Of a stretch of 50,357 nt of DNA, positions 33,305 through 42,460 are shown piece by piece. Source of the DNA: Shewanella hanedai (GTDB lineage: Bacteria > Pseudomonadota > Gammaproteobacteria > Enterobacterales > Shewanellaceae). The notes beneath the pieces were generated by a model. The model did no database searches, was not told the origin of the DNA, and worked only from the letters and a program-made list of their open reading frames with translations. The position numbers were made by a program, and so were the translations under genes. Where the stretch lies: assembly GCF_007197645.1 (NCBI RefSeq), contig NZ_VKGK01000038.1, forward strand, positions 1-50,357, given 5' to 3'. Position 1 is the first letter of the stretch; every line of letters starts with the position of its first letter.

Positions 33305-35581
33305 TTATAAAGTATCAAAGTCATCGACATTAATGGCTGCAAGTCGTAACTCATCAGCCTTAAGTAACGCATCGAGCTCTTCTTGAGTAATGATCGAGCG
33401 TTCAGAAGCTAAAGCAAACAACTCGAGGTTACTGAGCTTTTTAGGCAGTACACCTTCACGTTGAGCCGTTTTAATCTTCTTATGGATTTGACGACATGCG
33501 TATTGCGCTTTAAATGCATCTTCAACTTCAGTGATCCCGCCTTTATCTTGCTCAAAATCAGGGCAAAGAAATGTCAGACGGTCACGTGCAGGTCCGGGCT
33601 TCATCATGCCGCTCACCAACTCCGTCGTCATCTTGTCGCTGGCACCATTAAAGTGGTTACCAATCGGGAAGATTAAAGCTCTCATCACCCAAGCAACAGG
33701 ACGATTAGGGAAATTACGCAGCGCCCCATCAAGTGCCTTGGCCGCATTTTGAAGTCGAGTGGCCATCACAAAACGCACGGCTGGAAGATCATCATGCTGT
33801 CGTCCATTATCTTCAAACATCTTTAACGTCGCAGAAGCAAGATAGAGCTCGCTCAATACATCTCCCATACGCGCCGAAAGCATCTCTTTGCGTTTAAGGT
33901 CGCCGCCCATGATCAACATAGAAAAATCAGTCATGAGTGCCAATGCAGATGAAAGTCGAGTCATATCTCTGTAGTACTGTTGTGTTTCACCACTGACAGG
34001 AGACTGATTAAAACGACTGCCAGTCAACGCACTAAAGAGTGAGCTGAACGCGTTTCTTGCCGCATAACCGATATGGCCTAACAATAGAGAATCAAAACGC
34101 TCTAATGCTGCGCACGAGTCTTCCATCGCGGCAGTTTCCATCTCAGCCAGTACATAAGGATGGCAACGAGTTGCTCCTTGACCAAAAATCATCAAACTAC
34201 GGGTCAGGATATTAGCCCCTTCTACCGTAATGGAGATAGGATTAGCCATATAAGCATGGCCTAGATAGTTTTTAGGTCCGAGTTGGATCCCTTTACCCGA
34301 TTGAATATCCATCGCATCGTTAAGCACATCACGGCTCATCTCTGTCATATGGTATTTGGCAATTGCTGTGACGACTGAAGGTTTGACCTTAAGATCAATT
34401 CCTGTGGTGGTGAGTCGTCTTGCTGCTTCTAACTGATAGGTATTAGCGATAATGCGCGCAAGTGCTTCCTGAACACCTTCAAATTGACCAATAGCAAGGC
34501 CAAATTGGTGGCGTACATAACTGTATGCTGTGGTGGTTTTGGTCGCTGTATGTCCAGCAGCCGTAGCTAATGCTGGCAAAGATATTCCTCGTCCAGCAGA
34601 CAAACACTCAACCAACATGCGCCATCCGCGCCCCGCATATTGTGGTCCACCGATGATCCAATCAAGGGGAATAAAGACATCTTTACCTTGAGTGGTACCA
34701 TTCATAAAGGCCATGTTTAATGGGTAATGCCGCTGGCCAATGACCACGCCTTCGTGATCGGTGGGAATTAACGCACAGGTAATACCAAGCGCTTCTTTAT
34801 CACCTAATAAGCCATCAGGATCTTGCATCTGAAAAGCGAGGCCTAATACTGTCGACACTGGCGCCAAGGTAATGTAACGCTTATCCCAATTGAGTCTTAA
34901 GCCTAAAACCTCTTCGCCTTCAAACTGTTGACGGCAAACAACACCGGTATCCGGAATCGCGCCCGCATCACTACCCGCCTCAGGACCGGTGAGTGCAAAA
35001 CAGGGCACTGCTTCACCAGAAGCGAGTTTAGGTAGCCAATGTTCTCTCTGCTCTTTGGTACCATAATGAGTCAACAACTCACCAGGGCCAAGAGAGTTAG
35101 GCACCATTACCGTCACCGCAGCACTCACACTTCGACAGGCCAATTTACCGACTATCGTAGAACTTGCATAAGCAGAGAAGGCTTTACCACCGTACTTTTT
35201 AGGAATAATAAGCGCAAAGAAGCCCTCTTTCTTAAAATATTCCCATAATTCAGGCGGCAGATCTTTACGATTGTGAACGATATCAAAATCATCAATCATG
35301 GTTAACGCAGTCATGACCTGATTTTCAATAAAATCTTGCTCTTCAGCTGTGAGCTTAGGTTTGCCGTAACTGTGCAAGGTTTCCCAATTGGGTTTACCTC
35401 TAAATAACTCCCCTTCCCACCATACATCACCAGCTTCCATCGCTTCTTTCTCTGTATCTGAAAGAGGAGGAAGGACTTTTTTGAAAAACGAAAAAATAGG
35501 ACGCGTAATAAACTGCATCCTAATACTTTTAACACCCAAGAGCACAATAACAACGAGCAGTGCAAGGATAAATACAGTCAT
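33305..35581 (-). CDS. fadE: FadE-type acyl-CoA dehydrogenase
   Basis: This 758-residue protein catalyses the first oxidation of fatty acyl-CoA and belongs to the large FadE class (E. coli 814). An N-terminal hydrophobic segment (TVFILALLVVIVLLGV) may anchor it to the membrane. The acyl-CoA dehydrogenase body shows EGFFALIIPKKYGGKAFSAY, FALTGPEAGSDAGAIPDTGV (FAD and substrate motif) and YPLNMAFMNGTTQGKDVFIP. RHQFGLAIGQFEGVQEALAR and SITVEGANILTRSLMIFGQG follow, and the FadE-specific C-terminal extension starts near residue 500. It follows psrA by 23 bases, so the two are co-transcribed, and PsrA is the known repressor of fatty-acid degradation in Shewanella. Electrons go to ETF. Confidence 0.93.
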   Translation of the reverse strand: MTVFILALLVVIVLLGVKSIRMQFITRPIFSFFKKVLPPLSDTEKEAMEAGDVWWEGELFRGKPNWETLHSYGKPKLTAEEQDFIENQVMTALTMIDDFDIVHNRKDLPPELWEYFKKEGFFALIIPKKYGGKAFSAYASSTIVGKLACRSVSAAVTVMVPNSLGPGELLTHYGTKEQREHWLPKLASGEAVPCFALTGPEAGSDAGAIPDTGVVCRQQFEGEEVLGLRLNWDKRYITLAPVSTVLGLAFQMQDPDGLLGDKEALGITCALIPTDHEGVVIGQRHYPLNMAFMNGTTQGKDVFIPLDWIIGGPQYAGRGWRMLVECLSAGRGISLPALATAAGHTATKTTTAYSYVRHQFGLAIGQFEGVQEALARIIANTYQLEAARRLTTTGIDLKVKPSVVTAIAKYHMTEMSRDVLNDAMDIQSGKGIQLGPKNYLGHAYMANPISITVEGANILTRSLMIFGQGATRCHPYVLAEMETAAMEDSCAALERFDSLLLGHIGYAARNAFSSLFSALTGSRFNQSPVSGETQQYYRDMTRLSSALALMTDFSMLIMGGDLKRKEMLSARMGDVLSELYLASATLKMFEDNGRQHDDLPAVRFVMATRLQNAAKALDGALRNFPNRPVAWVMRALIFPIGNHFNGASDKMTTELVSGMMKPGPARDRLTFLCPDFEQDKGGITEVEDAFKAQYACRQIHKKIKTAQREGVLPKKLSNLELFALASERSIITQEELDALLKADELRLAAINVDDFDTL

Positions 35582-35604
35582 GATTTTACCTTTTAAATAA
35601 CACC

Positions 35605-36240
35605 TTAATTAACCGGTACTGACACACCAGCAGACAGGTAGGGAATAACTTTACGAATAACGGCTTCGATATCATTATGTTCGTTAAAATCGGCGGCGGC
35701 AATCTCTGTTAACGCATCAGCTGATGCCATAGTGAAAACAACCGTGCCTAACGTAAAGTGCAAACGCCAAAACATCTCAGCTGGCGGAATATGGGGTGCA
35801 CTATCAGCGACTGCTTTAACGAATAAGGTTAAATGTTCGCCATAATGAGTGGTGATAAACCAACGAAGGTGACCTTGGCTTTCAATATAGCCGCGACCTA
35901 AAAGTTGTAGGAAAGTACGAGTCCCTTCCGTTCTTAATTGATTTAAATCCAGCAGCGGCTCAACAAGTGCTGAGAATATATCATTTAGTGATGCTGTTTC
36001 ATCTGAATTTTGCAGTTTAACAATTTCGGCCGACGCGACCGGCATAAACACATCTAAGTAACGCGCTAAAACAGCTCTGATTAACTCTTTCTTTGAACCA
36101 AAGTGGTAATTAACTGACGCAAGATTGACCTCAGCTTTACTGGTTATCAAGCGTAATGAGGTTTCAGAAAAGCCTCGTTCTGCAAATAGTTTTTCCGCTG
36201 CATCTAGTATTCTTGTTTTTGTATCGGATCGATTTGCCAT
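35605..36240 (-). CDS. psrA: PsrA, TetR-family regulator of fatty acid degradation
   Basis: This 211-residue protein opens with a TetR helix-turn-helix that closely resembles PsrA of pseudomonads: TRILDAAEKLFAERGFSETS, LRLITSKAEVNLASVNYHFG and SKKELIRAVLARYLDVF. The C-terminal part is a ligand domain for long-chain fatty acids in this group. Directly upstream lies an AAAC-ACTC-GTTT dyad of the PsrA type, suggesting autorepression of the psrA-fadE operon. Start ATG 36240 is preceded by AGGAAGGCAACGG. It fits recalled Shewanella PsrA, which also controls other fad and glyoxylate-shunt genes. Confidence 0.88.
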   Translation of the reverse strand: MANRSDTKTRILDAAEKLFAERGFSETSLRLITSKAEVNLASVNYHFGSKKELIRAVLARYLDVFMPVASAEIVKLQNSDETASLNDIFSALVEPLLDLNQLRTEGTRTFLQLLGRGYIESQGHLRWFITTHYGEHLTLFVKAVADSAPHIPPAEMFWRLHFTLGTVVFTMASADALTEIAAADFNEHNDIEAVIRKVIPYLSAGVSVPVN

Positions 36241-36261
36241 TCCGTTGCCTTCCTAACTCTA

Positions 36262-36280
36262 TTTAAAACACTCGTTTAAA
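36262..36280. promoter_or_regulatory. PsrA-like operator
   Basis: TTTAAAACACTCGTTTAAA contains AAAC-N4-GTTT with extra flanking symmetry, 22 bases upstream of the psrA start. It matches the C/GAAAC-N2-4-GTTT form known for PsrA. Confidence 0.55.
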
Positions 36281-36437
36281 TTAAACACTGCCACACTTTT
36301 TGTCAAACAAAATTAACTGCCCATTGATATCTACGGGGTCAATTACACTGCATTTAATGCTTTTGTAGCCATAAGCTATTAAATATTATTTTTTGCGTTA
36401 AAATGTTCCACACAAAAATAACAAGAGATATGAAAGA

Positions 36438-38276
36438 ATGAAACTATATCCTGCAAAGTTATCTAGGCTTTCTCTACTCGTGGCCCTCGCTTTAGCAGCC
36501 ACAGCATGTCAAAAAGTACAACCAAACAAGACCCCTTCTAATGAAGCATTAGTCGAAGAAGCAAACCAGTTTATCGAACAATCAGAGCAGACCTTGAGTC
36601 AACTCTCCATCGATATTAATCGCTCAGAGTGGATCTACAGCAACTTTATCACTGAAGATACAGCGGCATTATCAGCTTCAGTAGGTGAAAAGCACACGGC
36701 AACATCGGTGAAGCTAGCCACATTAGCTGCCAATTACACCAATTTACCACTCACTGATGACAACTTGCGTAAGCTTAATATTTTGCGTAGTTCACTCGTA
36801 CTCCCCGCTCCACTTGATCCAAAGAAAAATGCTGAACTCGCAGCGATTAGCGCTGAACTTAATGGTCTGTATGGTAAAGGCAAGTACTGTTTTGAAGATG
36901 GCCGCTGTCTAACTCAACCGGAACTCTCCACCATCATGGGGGAGTCACAGGATCCAGCTAAGTTATTAGAGGTATGGCAAGGCTGGCGTGAAATAGCCAA
37001 ACCTATGCGTCCACTGTTTGAAAGAGAAGTTGAACTGGCTAACGAAGGCGCTCAAGATCTTGGTTATGCCAACCTATCAGAGTTATGGCGTAGTCAATAT
37101 GATATGAAACCGGATGAGTTTTCAACTGAACTCGACAGGCTCTGGGATCAAGTTAAGCCACTTTATGATTCCTTACACTGTTATGTTCGTGGTGAACTGA
37201 ATGAAAAATACGGTGATGATGTTGTGTCTAAACAAGGCGCTATACCCGCTCATCTATTAGGTAACATGTGGGCGCAAAGTTGGGGGAATATCTATGATCA
37301 AGTCGCACCACAAGATGCCGATCCTGGGTATGATGTCACTCAACTCCTTGCTGCACAGGATTACGACGAAACGAAGATGGTGAAACAAGCCGAGAATTTC
37401 TTCAGTTCGTTAGGGTTTGAAGCCTTACCAGACACCTTCTGGCAACGTTCTTTGTTTGTTCAACCTAAAGACAGGGATGTAGTGTGCCATGCATCGGCTT
37501 GGGATCTTGATGACAAAGATGATATTCGCATCAAAATGTGTATCCAAAAAACCGCAGAAGATTTCACCGTCATCCACCATGAGTTGGGACACAATTATTA
37601 TCAGCGAGCTTACAAGAATCAGCCTTTCATTTTCAAAAACAGTGCTAATGATGGTTTCCATGAAGCCATTGGAGACACCATCGCACTGTCTATTACCCCA
37701 AGCTATCTTAAGCAAATTGGTTTACTCGATGAAGTACCAGATGCATCCAAAGATATTGGCCTGTTGTTAAAGCAAGCTTTAGATAAAGTGGCATTTATGC
37801 CCTTTGGTCTGATGATAGATCAATGGCGCTGGAAAGTGTTCAGCGGTGAGATAACACCGGAACAATACAACCAAGCTTGGTGGGAGTTAAGAGAAAAATA
37901 CCAAGGGGTTAAGTCACCGGTAAGCCGCGACGAAAGTTATTTCGACCCTGGGGCTAAGTATCACGTTCCGGCGAATGTACCTTACACGCGCTACTTCTTA
38001 GCCCATATTTTACAGTTCCAATTCCATAAGGCGTTATGTGAAACTGCTGGCGACAAAGGTCCTGTTCACCGTTGCAGCATTTATGGAAATAAAGAAGCGG
38101 GCAGTCAGTTAAATACCATGCTTGAAATGGGACGTAGTCAACCTTGGCCTGAAGCATTAGCTGTCGTAACTGGCAGTAAAGAGATGGATGCAACTGCTGT
38201 ACTCGATTATTTTGCTCCCTTACAAACTTGGCTTAATGAGCAAAATACTCAAGCAAACAGACAATGTGGTTGGTAA
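36438..38276 (+). CDS. M2-family peptidyl-dipeptidase (ACE-like), probable lipoprotein
   Basis: This 612-residue zinc metallopeptidase is homologous to angiotensin-converting enzyme, which removes C-terminal dipeptides. The signal sequence ends in LALAATAC with a lipobox-like TAC at residue ~24, so an envelope-anchored lipoprotein is likely. The zinc site is HELGH at 381-385, with the third ligand Glu409 in NDGFHEAIGDTIALS. The chloride/substrate region near the C-terminus shows YTRYFLAHILQFQFHKALCE. Length equals one ACE domain. Bacterial M2 enzymes exist in Xanthomonas and Shewanella and probably digest environmental peptides. It is divergent from psrA, monocistronic and ended by a strong hairpin. 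No break is visible and the active-site residues are complete. Confidence 0.9.
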   Translation: MKLYPAKLSRLSLLVALALAATACQKVQPNKTPSNEALVEEANQFIEQSEQTLSQLSIDINRSEWIYSNFITEDTAALSASVGEKHTATSVKLATLAANYTNLPLTDDNLRKLNILRSSLVLPAPLDPKKNAELAAISAELNGLYGKGKYCFEDGRCLTQPELSTIMGESQDPAKLLEVWQGWREIAKPMRPLFEREVELANEGAQDLGYANLSELWRSQYDMKPDEFSTELDRLWDQVKPLYDSLHCYVRGELNEKYGDDVVSKQGAIPAHLLGNMWAQSWGNIYDQVAPQDADPGYDVTQLLAAQDYDETKMVKQAENFFSSLGFEALPDTFWQRSLFVQPKDRDVVCHASAWDLDDKDDIRIKMCIQKTAEDFTVIHHELGHNYYQRAYKNQPFIFKNSANDGFHEAIGDTIALSITPSYLKQIGLLDEVPDASKDIGLLLKQALDKVAFMPFGLMIDQWRWKVFSGEITPEQYNQAWWELREKYQGVKSPVSRDESYFDPGAKYHVPANVPYTRYFLAHILQFQFHKALCETAGDKGPVHRCSIYGNKEAGSQLNTMLEMGRSQPWPEALAVVTGSKEMDATAVLDYFAPLQTWLNEQNTQANRQCGW

Positions 38277-38652
38277 GTAGACGAACAAAATGTATATATA
38301 TGTTTCTGTATAAATAGATTTTCAACCTGTTCTAAAAGCGCTAAACAGAGAGTTGTTTAGCGCTTTTTTAATAAAACAATCACTTTTGAAATTCGATAAA
38401 CACCAAATGTTAAAACTCATTTATATCAATGAAATTAAACAGTATTAGCCATAAATCATACCTCTGCTTTACTGTTCGATTCATCTCTCATTGAACACAG
38501 CTCAACAAAGTAACGATATCCGTATGGCTTAAATAACAGACATTATTATTATGCTTAGTACTCAATAAACACACTTTGTTAATAACTAAAACTTTAGTTC
38601 ATCATTTTCATCTATTATAGTGAGTTCAGTAACCCTTGATTTGAAACCATCA
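38277..38652. other. 376-base gap after the M2 peptidase gene
   Basis: This gap contains the peptidase terminator (38334-38369). The rest is AT-rich with no further gene or structure recognised; the promoter for the secreted NTF2-like gene should be here. Confidence 0.4.
38334..38369 (+). terminator. terminator of the M2 peptidase gene
   Basis: AAAAGCGCTAAAC and GTTTAGCGCTTTT form perfect 13-bp arms around an 8-base loop, followed by TTA. The hairpin lies about 58 bases after the stop codon. Confidence 0.9.
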
Positions 38653-39219
38653 ATGACCCTATATAAATTCACAGCGGCTTGTATCTCTTTGCTCTTTTCG
38701 ATGCTGCCATCGGCTTCGGCCAATACAGAAGACAATGTTGCTTTGAATCAATTTTATACCCAGTTTACTCAGGCCTTTGAGACGTTAGATGCTCAAATAG
38801 TGAAAGGTATGTACGCTGAAAATGCGTGTTATGTTCCTGAGAATCAAAGTAAAGGTATAACGATGGGACGAAAAAATATTGTCGCGTTATACGATCAGTT
38901 TTTTGGTAAAATCAGACACAAAGAAGCGCATATTGAGGTCGACTTCAGAGTGTTGGAGAGGCAAATCGAAGCCAATAACGCAACTGATATAGGCTATTAT
39001 TTGATTCGTTTCTACCCTCCTTTAGATGCAGAAGAGCCTGTCAGTGAGTTTGCAGGAAAGTTTGTTACGGTCTCAAAAAAGAAAAAGGGAAAATGGTACC
39101 TCACAGTCGACACCAATAATCGTTCCGAGCCCTCTTTTTACTACGATGCAAAACCCACTGCAAACCTGTATTATGGGCATCATTTCTCCCCATTAACTAC
39201 AGCAAAGAATGACGACTGA
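38653..39219 (+). CDS. secreted SnoaL/NTF2-like protein (DUF4440 type)
   Basis: The predicted product of 188 residues starts with a signal peptide (CISLLFSMLPSASA, cleavage near residue 25). The mature part resembles the DUF4440/SnoaL NTF2-like fold: an N-terminal helix NQFYTQFTQAFETLDAQIVK, then YAENACYVPE, GRKNIVALYDQFFGKIRHKE and alternating strands (GYYLIRFYPP, AGKFVTVSKKKKGKWYLTVD). Such domains often bind small ligands, but no catalytic residues can be named. The frame opens at GTG 38620, but the ATG at 38653 is the better start because it directly precedes the leader. Its last 11 bases overlap the YchJ gene, so the two are likely translated together. The function is unknown. Confidence 0.65.
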   Translation: MTLYKFTAACISLLFSMLPSASANTEDNVALNQFYTQFTQAFETLDAQIVKGMYAENACYVPENQSKGITMGRKNIVALYDQFFGKIRHKEAHIEVDFRVLERQIEANNATDIGYYLIRFYPPLDAEEPVSEFAGKFVTVSKKKKGKWYLTVDTNNRSEPSFYYDAKPTANLYYGHHFSPLTTAKNDD

Positions 39220-39694
39220 TTTACCTACATTATGCCCTTGTGGTCAAATTAACCACAACACAGCCGCTTTATACAATGATTGTTGTGCTCCTTACCATAG
39301 AGCAGACTCGCTGCCACAAACGCCTGAGCAGTTAATGAGGAGTCGATACAGTGCATTTGTTACTAAACAGCACTCATATTTAATTCAAACGCATCACGCG
39401 GATCACTTAAACGGTCTCACCACCGCCCTTTTAGCTGAAAATGATGAGACACAGTGGTTATCTCTTCAGATCATTTCAAGCAAAAGGCAGGAAAATACGG
39501 GCGAGGTTTGTTTCCAAGCTTGGTATAGAGACACTGACGATATAGATGCGATTCATGAATGTTCGCAATTTGTACTGGAGAATGATAAGTGGTTTTACAC
39601 TCATGGCGAGATGAAAGAAGCTGTTTATCCAAAAAGAAACGAAGCGTGTGTTTGCAACAGCGGTAAAAAGTACAAACAGTGCTGCCTGAAATAA
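39209..39694 (+). CDS. YchJ-family protein with two SEC-C zinc motifs
   Basis: This 161-residue protein is of the YchJ/UPF0225 family. The N-terminal zinc knuckle CPCGQINHNTAALYNDCCAP with PYH is followed by the PEQLMRSRYSAFV block typical of YchJ. A middle alpha+beta domain (LSLQIISSKRQENTGEVCFQ) follows, and the C-terminal SEC-C motif reads ACVCNSGKKYKQCC. The two motifs resemble the one at the C-terminus of SecA; the function of YchJ is not known. It overlaps the preceding secreted-protein gene by 11 bases, suggesting co-expression, though the two products are in different compartments. Confidence 0.88.
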   Translation: MTTDLPTLCPCGQINHNTAALYNDCCAPYHRADSLPQTPEQLMRSRYSAFVTKQHSYLIQTHHADHLNGLTTALLAENDETQWLSLQIISSKRQENTGEVCFQAWYRDTDDIDAIHECSQFVLENDKWFYTHGEMKEAVYPKRNEACVCNSGKKYKQCCLK

Positions 39695-39752
39695 ACTAAT
39701 TTGCTTATCTTAATATTGCAGGGCTTAACACGGATGTTAACGGAGCTTTGAC

Positions 39753-41921
39753 TCAGCAATGCCTTAGGAAGTTATCTTTTTCTAAAAACTGGGTGAATTC
39801 AGACTCTCTTAATGCTGGGCTATAGAGAAAACCTTGGGCTTGATGGCAGTTATGCTCAGCTAGAAACAGCTCCTGTTCCTTTGTTTCCACGCCTTCTGCT
39901 GTCAAAGAGATATTTAGTGCAGAAGCCATCGCAATAATAGCACTCACAATCTCCTGACTTTCATGACTCAAAGTGAGATCAGAGATAAATGAGCGATCAA
40001 TCTTAAGCTTACTGATCGGGAATTGTTTCAAATAGCGCATAGAACTGTAGCCTGTTCCAAAGTCATCAATGGCCAACCCCACGCCTAGTTCAGTTAACTC
40101 CTTGCATAGGTTGGTTGCATATTTAATATCTTCCATCAGTTCAGTTTCTGTTATCTCTAAAATCAACAAACCCGGTTTTAAACGGTAACGAGTGATTAAC
40201 GTCCATACCTGCTCATATAAATTACCACTAAAGAACTGCCTTGCCGCAACATTCACATGCATCGATAAATTAAGATTATGATGCTGCCACAGATTAAGTT
40301 GTTTACACGCAGCCTCTAATACCCAAGAGCCAATAGCATTGATATGTCCGGATTGCTCCGCAATATCGATAAAAGCACCTGGATACAGCACTCCTTTTTT
40401 CGGATGATTCCATCTGATAAGCGCTTCAGCACCAATATAGGATCTCTTCTGTAAATCCCTTAATGGTTGGTAATAGAGTTCAAACTCTCTGCCTCTCAGT
40501 GCTGTTTGCAGATCTCTTTCAATTTCTGCATTTTCCTTAAAAGTATTAAGTAGAGAGTTATTAAATATTTGAATCGAATCGCCCAATTTCTTTTTTGCAT
40601 ACTGAAGAGCTATATCTGCGCAGGCTAAGGGGAAGAACTTAGTTTCAATCCCTTCTATATTGACGATGGCGAGTGCCGGTTTAGGATCTATCTGTTCACG
40701 ACCTATGCTCACAGGCTGGCTAATTTGTCGATAGAACTTAGTTGTGGTGAATTTAAGCTCCTCATCGTCTAACTTCGGCAATATTATCGCAAATTCATCA
40801 CTGCCCACACGGGCTACTATTTCAGTGTCACTAACACTAGCAAAATGCGTGATTCTTCTGGCAATCTCTATCAATAGTACATCACCATTCTCATGGCCAT
40901 AAGTATCGTTAAAACGCTTAAAGCCACACAGGTCTATTAATAACAGGTGCCCTTTTCTGGTTCTTTCAAGTTGTTTGGTAAAGAAAATTCGATTATACAA
41001 GCCCGTTAAACGGCAATGCCAAGCTAGCCTTTCTAGCTCAACCTTATGACGGTGCTCTTCACTGCAATCTTCAGCACTCAACAAAGCGAAGCTGTTGCCT
41101 CTATCTGTAATAAATTGCTTTGCGGAGTAGCGGATCCAACACGGAGAGTTATCCTGTTTAAGAATTTTACTCTCACCTTTCACAGCTATCCCTTGTTTAA
41201 CCTGAGATATGGCAACCTTGGCTTGCTCTGGATGCTGACTGACAAAGTTTAATTCTTGAATGGAGCGACCTATTACACTGGACTTAGGTTTACCCGTAAT
41301 CACTTCGTGAGCTAAATTGACGTATTCCACCAATTCAGTTTTAAGGTTAATTAACATGGTGACTTGATCAGAACGCTCAGCCGCATTGAGTAGCAGGGTT
41401 AACTGCTCCTCTTGATCGTAAGCATCACGTGTTGCCAAGGTTAATGCTAGTTGGTCGGCAACTTGAGAGGCTATTTGAATTTCACTGTCCGACCAGTGAG
41501 AGAACTCCATTCTTTCAAGGAACAGAACACCTTCTAAATGCCCATTAATTCTGATAGCGATATCAAGAGTTGATCTCACACCGTTAGGGGCGAAATAATC
41601 GTCTGTTAATTCACAAAGTCTAGGATCGCTTCTGGTATCGAAGGCATCAATTAGACGTTTATTTCTTAATTCAGAGATATATTTAGGGCATGAATCAGGC
41701 TTAGGGCGTAACGATTTATCTGATGCAAGATGGCCGTAATTGGCCACCGGTTTTATTGAGTTATCACCACAAGAGATGACAACCACGCCAACATGGGTCA
41801 CTAAAAGCTGCTGGCATAACAATTCGGTGGCTAACTTAGCAGTGTTATGAAAATCACCTTTCTGTTTAGCTTCGGAGTTAACAATCAACTCTAATAAGTG
41901 TTGATACTTTCGCTTCTTCAC
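39753..41921 (-). CDS. GAF-PAS-GGDEF-EAL signalling protein (probable c-di-GMP phosphodiesterase)
   Basis: This 722-residue cytoplasmic protein has a GAF domain (residues ~20-170, with LDIAIRINGHLEGVLFLERM), a PAS domain (~180-290), a GGDEF domain (~300-450) and an EAL domain (~465-715). The GGDEF active loop is GSDEF at 373-377, so cyclase activity is doubtful. The EAL domain keeps its motifs: EALIRW at 499-504, then LEITETELME, DDFGTGYSSMRYLKQFP, KLKIDRSFI and AEGVET. It therefore most likely hydrolyses c-di-GMP, with GTP-binding or signal input from the rest. The start GTG 41921 follows GAGGGAG at good distance. It is monocistronic. Confidence 0.9.
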   Translation of the reverse strand: MKKRKYQHLLELIVNSEAKQKGDFHNTAKLATELLCQQLLVTHVGVVVISCGDNSIKPVANYGHLASDKSLRPKPDSCPKYISELRNKRLIDAFDTRSDPRLCELTDDYFAPNGVRSTLDIAIRINGHLEGVLFLERMEFSHWSDSEIQIASQVADQLALTLATRDAYDQEEQLTLLLNAAERSDQVTMLINLKTELVEYVNLAHEVITGKPKSSVIGRSIQELNFVSQHPEQAKVAISQVKQGIAVKGESKILKQDNSPCWIRYSAKQFITDRGNSFALLSAEDCSEEHRHKVELERLAWHCRLTGLYNRIFFTKQLERTRKGHLLLIDLCGFKRFNDTYGHENGDVLLIEIARRITHFASVSDTEIVARVGSDEFAIILPKLDDEELKFTTTKFYRQISQPVSIGREQIDPKPALAIVNIEGIETKFFPLACADIALQYAKKKLGDSIQIFNNSLLNTFKENAEIERDLQTALRGREFELYYQPLRDLQKRSYIGAEALIRWNHPKKGVLYPGAFIDIAEQSGHINAIGSWVLEAACKQLNLWQHHNLNLSMHVNVAARQFFSGNLYEQVWTLITRYRLKPGLLILEITETELMEDIKYATNLCKELTELGVGLAIDDFGTGYSSMRYLKQFPISKLKIDRSFISDLTLSHESQEIVSAIIAMASALNISLTAEGVETKEQELFLAEHNCHQAQGFLYSPALRESEFTQFLEKDNFLRHC

Positions 41922-42062
41922 TTAGCTCCCTCAAGTGAGTAAGCAAAGGTGCTTACTCAATGTTTCATTCAACTGCCCAAGTCTTTCAAAATAAACAGAG
42001 TAATAATTATTAGTGAGCCAGATTACATGACCAAGTAGCATAGTTGCAACATAGCAGTGAAC

Positions 42063-42350
42063 TTAAATACTATTCTCTAACTGAAAAATCATTTTTTCTG
42101 CACTAAAAGCAAAACGGATAAGTAATGTCACCATTTCATTTTCAATCTTTATTTCACTTTCAACGTCTTCGAAGCGGTTCTTTGCTTTATCAGACAAAGT
42201 TTGCGCTTTTTCTTGAGCATCGGAGCCTGACAAAGTCACCGTTAATAAAGTATCGTGCTCATCAATCACAGCACCAATATCGGCATAGCTGCCACAGTCA
42301 GTACAAGTATCATTCACTAATGCTGATTGTGATTCTTTAATGTTTTTCAT
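42063..42350 (-). CDS. YfcZ/YiiS-family (DUF406) small protein
   Basis: This 95-residue cytoplasmic protein has the N-terminal block CTDCGSYADIGAVIDEHDTL and the C-terminal MVTLLIRFAFSAEKMIFQLE of the YfcZ/YiiS family. The family is small, conserved in Enterobacterales, Vibrio and Shewanella, and without known function. The two cysteines (CTDC) are retained. It stands alone between two minus-strand genes with gaps of about 110-140 bases. Start ATG 42350 has AGAACAGATA upstream, a weak ribosome site. Confidence 0.82.
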   Translation of the reverse strand: MKNIKESQSALVNDTCTDCGSYADIGAVIDEHDTLLTVTLSGSDAQEKAQTLSDKAKNRFEDVESEIKIENEMVTLLIRFAFSAEKMIFQLENSI

Positions 42351-42460
42351 TATCTGTTCTACTCATGAGTTTACGTGTTAAGCATTATACGCTATTCAGG
42401 CTGTGGGTTTGCGTCAATAAGCTTAAGGTAAATCACAAAATGACACCTTAATGACTCATG

